Both the position numbers and the translations under genes were made by a program. The notes under the pieces were generated by a model that searched no databases, was not told where the DNA came from, and saw nothing but the letters and a program-made list of their open reading frames with translations. Below are positions 7,416 through 14,283 of a stretch of 40,063 nucleotides of DNA, one piece after another. Source of the DNA: Butyrivibrio proteoclasticus (GTDB taxonomy: Bacteria > Bacillota > Clostridia > Lachnospirales > Lachnospiraceae); assembly GCF_900115735.1 (NCBI RefSeq), contig NZ_FOXO01000033.1, positions 1 through 40,063 of the forward strand. Reading direction: 5' to 3'. Every line of letters starts with the position of its first letter. Position 1 is the first letter of the stretch.

Positions 7416-7536
7416 CTATATAAGTCAACCAGTTACAGTTGAGGATTTGACTGCAAATCCGGTATTACTCTATATGGGTCAACTATTGCATGGGGATGCG
7501 TTGACCTCAAATCATGTAATTTCAAGAGAAAGTCAG
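7339..7536 (+). repeat. Dyad array B: four TTGAC...GTCAA units, exact 54-nt period
   Basis: Units start at 7339, 7393, 7447 and 7501, exactly 54 apart. Each is 36 nt: TTGAC, 26 nt, GTCAA (GTCAG in the last). Spacers are 18 nt and differ between units. Inner bases are partly conserved (TGCAAATCC, then a CTATAT-like tract). Because 54 is divisible by three, an accidental open frame crosses the array as 18-residue repeats, but arrays A and C do not keep a frame. The spacers are too short and the repeats too diverged for a CRISPR. Confidence 0.75.
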
Positions 7537-7734
7537 GCAATAGTTGTTTTGGATATTATAGCGCCAATCCTGCTGATGATAGGCATAAAACTTGGAACAG
7601 CAGCCAACGCATCACTTCTTGGAAATTCTGAGATCGTTGCAACAACGTTGATCACATTCGGACTTTGTAAGATGACTCGGGAATACAACGTATCAAAGAA
7701 GACAGCGCAAGAAGCTGGAAGAGAAAATAAGTAA
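7531..7734 (+). pseudogene. C-terminal fragment of an EamA/DMT-family transporter
   Basis: The frame from the end of array B reads a hydrophobic stretch with LDIIAPILLMIGIKLGTAAN, then ASLLGNSEIVATTLI, before a hydrophilic end at TAA 7732-7734. This is the recognisable pattern of an EamA (drug/metabolite transporter) repeat, in which an -ANASLL-N-EIVAT- helix is diagnostic. A normal protein has ten membrane helices; only about two remain, and the end after ATTLITFG is also not normal. The open frame formally begins at TTG 7393 inside the array, without a ribosome site. It is a dead fragment joined to the repeat. Confidence 0.6.
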
Positions 7735-7926
7735 CTAATGATTTCAGAATATTTTTAGAGGCTCTTTAGTTTGGATTTAGTTAACGGATATATCATGAGA
7801 ATGTAAACTGAAGAACAGAACTCTTAGAAATTCTGAAAAACAGGCTTACTGCGAATGGTAGCTCGCAATATAAAATACTCCAAAACTATTTAATAAACAG
7901 GAACAGATATATGGAGGAATTTTATA

Positions 7927-9192
7927 ATGTTCAAGAGATTAGCAACTATTTTGACAACATGTGCGATAACCGTATCTGCAGTTGCTTGTGGAAGCCAGGC
8001 ACAGCAAGCAGATAGTACCCAGACCGGATCATTGGAAAGCACTCAGGAAGAAAGTTCTTCTTCTGAAGAGGTAAAAGAAGAAGCTTCAGATTCTGCTGCA
8101 GAAACTGAAACAACTACAGATACCGGTTCTACGTTAGAGCTGGGACTTGTCAGTGACACGCTTGCGGAAGATGAAGAGGGTCTTGTGGAGACATATACAG
8201 ATCTTTTTGACCAGCTCACTTATACTGATGAGGAGACAGGTCTTTCTATAACTTATAATCTGTATCTTCCTGAAGGATATGATGAAAATGCAGAATATCC
8301 AATGGTTGTGTTTATAGGTGATTCAACAACTGCAGGAACTGATGCAGAGTATTCACTTACACAGGGGCTTGGTGGTCTTGTATGGGCAACATCAGAATGG
8401 CAGTCAGTATATCCGACCATAGTAGCTGTACCAACATATCCTGAAACAATTCTTGATGACCATGATGGATATAGTACAACAGAATATGTTGAGCTCACCA
8501 AGAGATTTATTGATTACATGTCAGATGAGTACGCAGTAGATACTGATAGAATCTATGGAACAGGTCAGTCCATGGGATGCATGACGACACTCATACTTGC
8601 ATCGGAATACCCGGATTTATATGCTGCATGTATGTTTGTTGATGGTCAGTGGGATACGGAACTTCTTTCAAATCTGGAGGGGCAGACCTTCGTTTATTTC
8701 GCAGCTGAAGATGATACGAGTGCATGGACCGGAGCACAGGACCTTATGGCCAGATATGATGCAGATGGTGTCACTTACACATATGCACAGTGAAATGGCA
8801 CATGGTCAGCAGATGAGCTTTCAGCAGCTGCCTCAGAATTATTCAGTGGAGAAGCTACAGGAGCGTACTTTATATCCTGGAAGACAGGAACGATTGATGC
8901 AGGAACAGGCAATTCACCTATGGGCGGTGGAGATGTCAGCTTTGGCGAAAGAGGAAACGGCGGGCAGATGAGTTCTTCTGAAGAAGGAGGCTTTTCAAAT
9001 CCCGAGGCTGTTACAGATTCTTCTTCAGATGTAAGTGAAGATAAGCCGTCAATGGAAATGACTGGCGAGAAACCTCAAGGAATGATGGGCGGAAATGGGG
9101 GAGGCACCGGAGGCGGAGCAACATACCATATGGCTTCATTTGATTACGCCTATAACTGTATAGCAGTTATGGAATGGTTGTTCCAGCAGTAA
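7927..9192 (+). pseudogene. Secreted lipoprotein esterase (PHB-depolymerase-like), interrupted by a TGA codon
   Basis: One continuous frame of 421 codons with a single internal stop, TGA at 8791-8793. It starts with a lipoprotein signal (basic start, hydrophobic core, Cys21 after SAVA), then a low-complexity Ser/Glu/Thr linker to about residue 60. An alpha/beta-hydrolase domain follows, with the nucleophile motif GQSMG (Ser215). After the TGA come NGTWSADEL, a glycine-rich insert and YHMASFDYAYN with the likely catalytic His. Relatives usually have Trp (TGG) at the stopped position, so a single G-to-A change or a sequencing error explains it. The unbroken gene would encode a surface esterase for acetyl or feruloyl groups or polyester-like substrates. 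The ribosome site ATGGAGG is good. Confidence 0.75.
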
Positions 9193-9197
9193 GAAAG

Positions 9198-9344
9198 CAT
9201 GACTTCTTAGATGAAATTACAGAAATCCGCACTAGCTGCGGATTTCGTGAGAACATGATACGAGAGGCAAATAGGCCCTTCGACGAAGTCGACTTTTAAT
9301 GGCCTATTTGCGGCATTCTTGAATCTCTGATTCAAGAATGCATA
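9198..9344 (+). repeat. Three-hairpin repeat, copy A
   Basis: Starting six bases after the esterase stop codon, it contains hairpin 1 AAATCCGCA/TGCGGATTT, hairpin 2 CAAATAGGCC/GGCCTATTTG enclosing CGACGAAGTCG, and hairpin 3 GCATTCTTGAAT/ATTCAAGAATGC. The spacer CGTGAGAA after hairpin 1 is constant in the family. Compared with copies C and D, both sides of each helix have changed together. Confidence 0.8.
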
Positions 9345-9367
9345 AGAATTTAATACGGCACATTACA

Positions 9368-9398
9368 GCAGCTATGGAGAAATCTGTAGCTGCTTTTA
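9368..9398 (+). terminator. Possible terminator
   Basis: AGCAGCT pairs with AGCTGCT across a 13-nt loop, followed by TTTTATAAAA. It lies between the three-hairpin repeat and the left end of the IS element. Confidence 0.45.
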
Positions 9399-9420
9399 TA
9401 AAATTGCTTTCGGCTGAAAA

Positions 9421-9442
9421 CCCATTAGCTTTAGCTGATGGG
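9421..9442 (+). other. Left-end hairpin of the IS element
   Basis: CCCATTAGC, loop TTTA, GCTGATGGG. It shares the loop and several stem bases with the right-end hairpin at 11341. It is probably the strand-specific recognition hairpin of TnpA. Confidence 0.7.
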
Positions 9443-9507
9443 ATGAAAGCCGTTCTACTAAATCAAAATCTCGCCTAAGCGAGATAAACAAGATATAATT
9501 CTATTCC

Positions 9508-9898
9508 ATGAATAAAGAATAAATCGAAATAAATATCTGCTTTATTACCACTTAATTTTAGTATGTAAATATCGTAGACATTTACTAAGTGCTAATAATA
9601 TTTCTTCAGACATGAATACACTTGCAAAAACTATCTCTGACAAACATAATGTGCAGATACATTACATGGAAGCTGATAAGGATCATCTACATATGATGAT
9701 AGAAACAACTCCAAATATCAATTTGTTAGATTATATCAGAACTCTAAATCCTACACTACCTTCCATATTTGGAAGAAATACACATCTTACTTGAGTAAAT
9801 GTTTTTGGAAAGAAAGAACATTCTTGTCAGATGGTTACTTCATAAGCTCCATAGGTGAAGTCAGTAGTGATACTCTAAAACATTACATTGAGAATTAG
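9508..9898 (+). pseudogene. tnpA: tnpA, IS200-type Y1 transposase (decayed)
   Basis: Reading across frames recovers an IS200/IS605 TnpA: a start MNKE followed by a stop, then YHLILVCKYRR (9546 on), a missing stretch, an open piece with the HUH metal site HLHMM (in the frame of 9612), then after a frameshift IWKKYTSYLSKCFWKER, then SDGYFISSIGEVSSDTLKHY with the nucleophile tyrosine region. The last conserved Gln codon has become TAG. At least one internal deletion, one frameshift and two stops make it non-functional. An intact member has about 130-150 residues and cuts single-stranded DNA at the element ends. Confidence 0.75.
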
Positions 9899-9909
9899 GG
9901 TAAAAATGT

Positions 9910-9937
9910 TTGATATTATACAACATTGTTGTATAAT
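9910..9937 (+). promoter_or_regulatory. Promoter and palindromic operator for the XRE-tnpB pair
   Basis: TTGATA (9910-9915), a 16-nt spacer and TATAAT (9932-9937). A perfect palindrome with 11-nt arms ATTATACAACA and TGTTGTATAAT around one base (9915-9937) fills the spacer and the -10 box, so a bound repressor would block RNA polymerase. The adjacent XRE protein is the obvious candidate. Confidence 0.7.
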
Positions 9938-9957
9938 AATCTCAAGAGGTAATACTT

Positions 9958-10134
9958 ATGACAATTTTAGAGTTACGCCAAAAAACAGGACTCTCACAAG
10001 GTCAGTTTGCGAAGCGTTTCCATCTTAATGTACGAACAGTACAAACATGGGAACAAGGCACACGCAAAACACCTGATTATGTAATTTGGTTAATAGCCAG
10101 AGTGATTGAATTAGAGGAAATGTTAAATGCTTAA
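9958..10134 (+). CDS. Small XRE-type HTH regulator inside the IS element
   Basis: A 58-residue protein that is almost entirely one Cro/CI helix-turn-helix: MTILELRQKTGLSQGQFAKR, then NVRTVQTWEQGTRKTPDYV. ATG 9958 follows AAGAGGT at good spacing. Its end overlaps the tnpB start by eight bases, so tnpB translation is probably coupled to it. A perfect 23-nt palindrome sits on its promoter. The simplest reading is a repressor that limits its own and tnpB expression. It resembles the small HTH at 2641 in size and layout. Most IS605 elements lack such a gene. A past capture event, or a fixed variant of the element, would explain it. Confidence 0.8.
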   Translation: MTILELRQKTGLSQGQFAKRFHLNVRTVQTWEQGTRKTPDYVIWLIARVIELEEMLNA

Positions 10135-11230
10135 AGGAATGGAATTTAGAATCTATCCAAACAGAATTCAAGAAACCATTATTCAAAAAACATTTGGTTG
10201 TTCCAGGGTTGTATATAATTCTGGACTTGCTCTTCGTATAGAAGAATACAAGAATGGTAATTCTATTGGATATAAAGAAACTAGTTCCATGCTCACTTCC
10301 ATGAAGAAAACTGAAGAGTATTCATGGCTTAAAGAAGTTGATTCTATAGCTTTACAGCAGTCCCTCAGAGATTTGGATAAAGCCTATAAGAACTTCTTTG
10401 CAAAAAGAGCATCATTTCCTAAATTCAAATCAAAACATAGCCACAACAAAAACTATCGCACACAGAATGTTGGCGGTAATATTTCAGTTGCAGGAAAGTA
10501 CATCAAACTTCCTAAACTTGGATATGTTAAATCCAAAATTTCAATGCCCGTTAATGGAAAAATCAATAACGCTACCATTAAACAGACTCCAAGCGGTAAA
10601 TATTTTTGTGTACTTAATGTTGAAGTACCTGATGTATTCTATTCCAATGATGGTTGTATGATAGGATTGGATGTTGGCATCAAGACTTTCTATACAGATA
10701 GTAATAATAACATCCTTACGAATCCTAAAAACCTTATCAAATCCGAAAAGAAACTCGCTAAAGAGCAGCGTAAACTTTCCAGAATGGTCAAAGGCTCATC
10801 TAATTGGAATAGACAGCGTATCAAAGTTGCAAGAATCCATGAGAAGATTTCAAATCAGCGTAATGACTTTTTGCATAAAGAATCTGCAAAACTGGTGAAA
10901 GAAAACCAAATCATCTGCATTGAAGATCTAAATGTAAAAGGAATGGTTCGTAATCATAAACTTGCTAAAGCAATTAGTGATGTTTCATGGTCTAAGTTCT
11001 TTGATATGCTTGAGTACAAATCTGCTTTCTATGGTACTGAGATAATCAAAGTTCCAAGATTCTATCCAAGCAGTCAGATTTGTGGATGCTGTGGATATAA
11101 GAATCCTAATATTAAAAATCTCAGCATTAGAGAATGGGAATGTCCTGTCTGTGGTACATATCATGATCGTGATGGTAATGCCGCTAAAAACATACTAAAA
11201 ATGGGTCTGTCACTTCGCGTGACGGCTTAA
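10127..11230 (+). CDS. tnpB: TnpB RNA-guided nuclease (IS605 OrfB)
   Basis: A 367-residue protein of normal TnpB length. It has the N-terminal KGMEFRIYPNRIQE start, an OrfB/HTH region, the RuvC-like core with Asp182 (GLDVGIKTF) and Glu266 (IEDLNVKGM), a zinc ribbon (CGCCGYKN and CPVCGTYH), and the last RuvC motif DRDGNAAKNI near residue 350. All three acidic catalytic positions are kept, so it looks active rather than a nuclease-dead TldR-type relative. TnpB uses a guide RNA made from the 3' end of the element to cut DNA next to a short motif, which favours retention of the element. Its start overlaps the XRE gene; AGAGGAAA upstream serves as ribosome site. Confidence 0.93.
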   Translation: MLKGMEFRIYPNRIQETIIQKTFGCSRVVYNSGLALRIEEYKNGNSIGYKETSSMLTSMKKTEEYSWLKEVDSIALQQSLRDLDKAYKNFFAKRASFPKFKSKHSHNKNYRTQNVGGNISVAGKYIKLPKLGYVKSKISMPVNGKINNATIKQTPSGKYFCVLNVEVPDVFYSNDGCMIGLDVGIKTFYTDSNNNILTNPKNLIKSEKKLAKEQRKLSRMVKGSSNWNRQRIKVARIHEKISNQRNDFLHKESAKLVKENQIICIEDLNVKGMVRNHKLAKAISDVSWSKFFDMLEYKSAFYGTEIIKVPRFYPSSQICGCCGYKNPNIKNLSIREWECPVCGTYHDRDGNAAKNILKMGLSLRVTA

Positions 11231-11372
11231 CGAATAACAATGTAGGCATGGGCTATGCCGAACCAAACGCTTGTGGACATCGTTGGGAAAACTGCTCTCT
11301 ACGGAGAGTGTGACAATAACCGTGGTGGTTGAAGCAAGAATCCCATCAAGCTTTAGCTTGTGGGAGTGTCAA
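11231..11372 (+). ncRNA. Predicted omega RNA / right end of the IS element
   Basis: After the tnpB stop there are about 140 nt with several hairpins (for example TGCTCTC/GAGAGTG near 11293-11310). They end in the right-end hairpin TCCCATCAAGC/GCTTGTGGGA (11341-11365) and GTGTCAA. In IS605 elements the guide RNA covers the 3' end of tnpB plus this region, and the bases after the element act as the guide. Here the guide would start near 11373 (TAAGTAAGGTAAATTGTG). The exact 5' end cannot be seen; it probably lies inside tnpB. Confidence 0.6.
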
Positions 11373-11434
11373 TAAGTAAGGTAAATTGTGATATCATTTT
11401 AGTATGAGTCTACAGGTGTTAGGAGTGCTTTGCC

Positions 11435-12013
11435 ATGAACAAGAATGAGAGCAAATATTTTAAGTCTGCGGAAAAAATGCATACAGCGTTACTGACACTT
11501 CTTGACAGTAAAGACTTTGAACTTATTTCTGTTAAGGAGATATGTGAAACTGCTGGCGTAAACAGATCCACCTTTTATCTTCACTATGATAATGTAAATG
11601 ATCTTCTGCAGGAAACTGTGGAGGCTGTGTATAAAGATTTCTTTGGGCGCTTTGGTGCTGTGGGGCCGGGAGCACTTGATGTTGATGAAAAAAATGAGGA
11701 TGAGCTATTTCTTGTAACACCCAAGTATCTGATGCCATATCTGGATTTTGTGGAAGAGAACCGCAAGCTCTTTTACCTGATGTATGAAAAGAATGAGATG
11801 ATGGGCGCTGAAAAGACCTATGAAACATGGTTTAAAACTATATTTGGCCCCATTCTTACAAGGTTTGGAGTTCCCAAAAAAGAACAGCCGCTTATCATGG
11901 TCTTTTATCTTAAGGGCATTATCGGAGTTGTCACTGAGTGGGTACGAGGTGGATGCACCGAGTCAAAAGATGAGATCATAAGCGTCATACAGAAGTGTAT
12001 CATCAAGCCATAA
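11435..12013 (+). CDS. TetR/AcrR-family regulator
   Basis: A 192-residue protein with a TetR N-terminal helix-turn-helix at about residues 10-60 (LISVKEICETAGVNRSTFYL, then HYDNV). The C-terminal ligand domain is variable and resembles the TetR_C group seen next to membrane genes in Firmicutes. The ribosome site TAGGAGTG lies at good distance from ATG 11435. The neighbouring acyltransferase gene is convergent, not divergent, so no target is obvious. The reading frame after its TAA stays open for another 64 codons (to 12208), which could be chance or a sign that the protein was once longer. Ligand unknown. Confidence 0.85.
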   Translation: MNKNESKYFKSAEKMHTALLTLLDSKDFELISVKEICETAGVNRSTFYLHYDNVNDLLQETVEAVYKDFFGRFGAVGPGALDVDEKNEDELFLVTPKYLMPYLDFVEENRKLFYLMYEKNEMMGAEKTYETWFKTIFGPILTRFGVPKKEQPLIMVFYLKGIIGVVTEWVRGGCTESKDEIISVIQKCIIKP

Positions 12014-12202
12014 CGAAGTAAAAACACTATATCGGATTTACAAATCAACACTTTTTCTTTTGACAGTTCAAATGAACTTCTTAATAAGTTCGTCGAGAAT
12101 ACACTTTGGTCCCTTAAGAACAATTCTGCCGATCTTCCTACAGACTGTCCCACGAATGTCCCACAAGAGAGCGCCATGGATGGTCAGGAGATGCGCAGAT
12201 TG
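12014..12202 (+). other. Open in-frame extension after the TetR stop
   Basis: Directly after the TetR TAA the same frame runs without a stop to TGA 12206-12208, including SSNELLNKFVENTLWSLKNN. It has no ATG with a ribosome site and no family I recognise. It may be the tail of an ancestral fusion, or chance. Confidence 0.25.
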
Positions 12203-13291
12203 TCATGAAACATCGTTTTTTCTCTCTTTCTTTATTCCGAGTACCGCCCATCTGAAGAAAGGAATCCTTGATATCACGGCATTCAAAGCATATGCTACCA
12301 CAAATCCGGCAATCAGGCTGATGGTATAAACCATTGTTGCCGGAAGATTCCCGGGTTTTCCCAGAAGCAAAGCAACTGTTGATATCCCAAGATAATGGAA
12401 TACATATAGCCCGAAATTATTTTTGCTCATCCATGCCGTAAAAGCATTTTGCTTATCAGCATACTTTGATGCACCGCTAAGAATCGCCATGCTCATAAGC
12501 CATCCAAATCCTGAAAATAGCACTGATTTGTTAATAGGAGCATCCGCATAGTTTTTACCAAAGTACACGGCACAGAATGAAATTCCCACACCTGCGGCAA
12601 GTGCAAACAGCAATACGAAATACTTCTTCAGCGTCTCGATTACTTCATCATGTGAGAACACAAAATATCCAAGCATGAATGCAACACCGTAATATCCGAA
12701 CCTATATACCACAACAACCGGAGTATTAAAAATCTGCGCCGCTCCCCATATTACTACAGTCATCAAAAGTATTGCTATGATGTTAGCCTTTCCTCCCAGT
12801 TCCCACAGTCTATCCTTCTCGATTTTTCTAACGAGCAAAAGCACCATCGAAAACAGCCATAACAGCTGTATGTACCAAAGAACTCCGGTTCCGCTTAACG
12901 CCATGATTAAATACTTGATTACACCAGGTACTTCCTGCATAGAATCGAAAGCGTCGCTAATTGACATATTGACATATCCCTGGATGAACTGAAATACAAA
13001 TAATCCTATAGTAGAAGGAATCAACAGTTTTCTTGTCCTGCTTTTTGCAAATTCCTTTGCGGTATGATTATCCAAATAATATCTGGAGCATATTCCCGAT
13101 ATAAGGAACAGCAGAAGCATAAACCACGGATAGACTGCATACAGGAAAATGTCATAATACTGCACATCAAGAGCAGTAATCTTTCCTAAGCCACCAAGAA
13201 TATCTTCGCCATTATACATGTAAAGCACATGATAAATGACAACCAGAACTACGGTTACCCATCTGATATTGTCTAAGTAGTTTTTTTTCAT
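12203..13291 (-). CDS. Membrane acyltransferase (acyltransferase family 3)
   Basis: A 362-residue protein with about ten hydrophobic segments. It begins MKKNYLDNIRWVTVVLVVIY, followed by H, the acyltransferase-3 start where R-x10-H holds the active site. Members move acetyl or succinyl groups across the membrane onto sugars, peptidoglycan or antibiotics. The acceptor here is unknown. The ATG at 13289-13291 is chosen because AGGTGAGG lies just upstream; an in-frame GTG at 13354 would add a charged stretch unlike the family. It converges with the TetR gene. It stands alone, with the structured RNA copy 2 starting behind its promoter region on the other strand. Confidence 0.85.
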   Translation of the reverse strand: MKKNYLDNIRWVTVVLVVIYHVLYMYNGEDILGGLGKITALDVQYYDIFLYAVYPWFMLLLFLISGICSRYYLDNHTAKEFAKSRTRKLLIPSTIGLFVFQFIQGYVNMSISDAFDSMQEVPGVIKYLIMALSGTGVLWYIQLLWLFSMVLLLVRKIEKDRLWELGGKANIIAILLMTVVIWGAAQIFNTPVVVVYRFGYYGVAFMLGYFVFSHDEVIETLKKYFVLLFALAAGVGISFCAVYFGKNYADAPINKSVLFSGFGWLMSMAILSGASKYADKQNAFTAWMSKNNFGLYVFHYLGISTVALLLGKPGNLPATMVYTISLIAGFVVAYALNAVISRIPFFRWAVLGIKKERKNDVS

Positions 13292-13385
13292 AAATACCTC
13301 ACCTTTGCAATTATTTTTAACATTATCGTAATTGTAAGGCAAAGAAATGTCCACTAACCAATAGGTGGTTGGTGAGGGCTGAAAC

Positions 13386-13413
13386 TTGAAAAAACCTATA
13401 AATATGCTATTAT
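13386..13413 (+). promoter_or_regulatory. Sigma-A promoter of structured RNA, copy 2
   Basis: TTGAAA (13386-13391), a 16-nt spacer and TATTAT (13408-13413). It is nearly identical to the promoter at 2358, including spacer and start region. Confidence 0.7.
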
Positions 13414-13419
13414 ATCAAT

Positions 13420-13588
13420 AACAGAGTTGCCAGGTGCGAATAACACTTGGGACCTAGGCGAGCGTGGAGCTTGGCTATTCTATTAAAGGTGATGCACAGC
13501 CTAATAAGTGAGCAATTTATGTAGTGGATGCGCTATGGAATCTTGAGATGCCCATAGCCCGGAGAGTTCATACGTGAACTCTCTTTTT
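13420..13588 (+). ncRNA. Structured non-coding RNA, copy 2 (unknown family)
   Basis: Sister of 2392-2560. Kept: the early hairpin CAGGTG/CACTTG, the segment GAGCGTGGAGCTTGGC, GGTGATGCACAGCC, and the loop AATCTTGAGATGC. Changed on both sides: GCTATGG/CCATAGC (copy 1 GCTGTGG/CCATGGC) and the terminator stem GAGAGTTCA/TGAACTCTC (copy 1 GGGAGTTC/GGACTCCC). The middle (about 13500-13525) is free to vary. It ends in a T-run 33 bases before a small gene of a toxin-antitoxin-like pair. Confidence 0.7.
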
Positions 13589-13620
13589 TAAATTATTGTA
13601 TTGATTCATGAGGTAAGTCT

Positions 13621-13800
13621 ATGTGTGATGTAAAAAAATATAGTGATATCTATAAAGAAATAGCTAAATTAAATCCTAAGGATACTTTACAGCTTGTTCT
13701 TGAGAGTGAGACTGAAGAAGAAAAAGATTTCTATGAGATGGTAGGAGATTTTTTACTCCAAAGAAGGCAAAAAGAAGTTGTTGAAATGAATCTTTTTTGA
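13621..13800 (+). CDS. Small protein preceding a zeta-like toxin (antitoxin candidate)
   Basis: A 59-residue acidic, helical protein (MCDVKKYSDIYKEIAKLNP at the start, VVEMNLF at the end). ATG 13621 follows GAGGTAAG at good spacing. It ends four bases before the start of a zeta-toxin-like gene. In Clostridia, small proteins of this kind are found directly ahead of zeta-type kinases (from memory of such operons). Position and size therefore suggest an antitoxin or partner, an inference rather than a family match. As the toxin is truncated here, the gene may survive only as a remnant. Confidence 0.6.
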   Translation: MCDVKKYSDIYKEIAKLNPKDTLQLVLESETEEEKDFYEMVGDFLLQRRQKEVVEMNLF

Positions 13801-13804
13801 GTAG

Positions 13805-13892
13805 ATGAAAAAGTTTACTATAGTTGCGGGAGTTAATGGTGCAGGTAAATCTACGTTATATCAGCTTGATCCGGATCTTAAATGTGAAAACG
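13805..13892 (+). pseudogene. Zeta-toxin-like P-loop kinase, N-terminal fragment only
   Basis: ATG 13805 opens MKKFTIVAGVNGAGKST, a clean Walker A P-loop of the zeta-toxin/AAA_33 kind; these enzymes phosphorylate UDP-sugars or act as small kinases. Family similarity ends after about 29 residues (YQLDPDLKCEN), exactly where the hairpin motif shared with the long repeats begins (13893). The frame then runs to a stop at 14000-14002 through unrelated sequence. A full protein has about 190-200 residues, so this one is dead. Confidence 0.65.
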
Positions 13893-13953
13893 GAGATAAT
13901 CATCTGCTATTGCAGATTTCAAAAGACTCGGTACAATGTACCGGGTCTTTTTT
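13893..13953 (+). repeat. Third occurrence of the repeat motif with its own terminator
   Basis: AGATAATCATCTGCTATTGC is shared with the long repeats (337 and 7149), followed by a different terminator hairpin, AAGACTCGGTAC/GTACCGGGTCTT with a T-run (13923-13953). Only the motif is shared, so it may be a functional 3' end: a small hairpin CTGC/GCAG followed by a terminator. Confidence 0.6.
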
Positions 13954-13955
13954 GT

Positions 13956-14135
13956 GTGCCGAAAGCCTTCAAAACATTCAAGGAATGGTGGGACAAGACT
14001 AAGAAGCCTGAGATAGCTGAAAAGGCTAAAACAAGCATTTTACAAAAGCTAAGAGATAGTCAGGCAATAGTTGATCAGAGAAAAGAGCAACAAGTCCCTA
14101 ATCTTAATAGGAATAATCTAAGACCTGAGAGATAA
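13956..14135 (+). pseudogene. C-terminal fragment of an unrecognised protein
   Basis: The frame ending TAA 14133-14135 reads as coding: PKAFKTFKEWWDKTKKPEIA and later LRDSQAIVDQRKEQQVPNLN, very polar and helical. It has no own start with a ribosome site and begins straight after the terminator at 13953. It looks like the tail of a DNA-associated or mobilisation protein, but I do not recognise the family. A 16-nt match (AGTCAGGCAATAGTTG, 14058) to the end of array B (7531) may be chance. Confidence 0.4.
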
Positions 14136-14283
14136 ATAACTGATAGTGTAATAGGCAGGGGCGTGAAAACGCCATTGTTTTATGCACTTAATATTGAACA
14201 GGATGGTAGATATAGGTATAATTATAAACAGTTGCTACAAAGAAAAAATTTAAGGATTATGTACAACTTGAGCTGGCGTAAAA

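Larger units (their letters stand above)
9400..11372 (+). mobile_element. IS200/IS605-family element with an XRE accessory gene
   Basis: The left end carries an imperfect subterminal hairpin CCCATTAGC/GCTGATGGG (9421-9442). The right end carries TCCCATCAAGC/GCTTGTGGGA (11341-11365), both with a TTTA loop, as expected for ends read by a Y1 HUH transposase. Between them lie a decayed tnpA, a palindromic promoter, a small XRE gene and an intact tnpB. The exact tips cannot be fixed without an empty site. With tnpA broken the element cannot move by itself, but TnpB and its guide RNA may still work. Confidence 0.8.

Noticed and set aside
7339..7536. CRISPR array
   Set aside because: The repeats differ from each other, spacers are only 18 nt and there is no cas gene. 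The unit has paired ends at every copy, unlike a spacer array.
7393..7734. Protein with 18-residue repeats
   Set aside because: The frame is open only because 54 is divisible by three. Copy A loses a base, array C steps by 53 and 52, and there is no ribosome site. Only the part from about 7531 is real transporter sequence.
8597..8971. Separate gene inside the esterase
   Set aside because: It lies in another frame of the esterase, and the composition follows the esterase codons. The esterase frame itself continues after the TGA.
10127..11230. Nuclease-dead TldR-type TnpB
   Set aside because: Asp182, Glu266 and the DRDGNAAKN motif are all present, so catalytic loss cannot be claimed.
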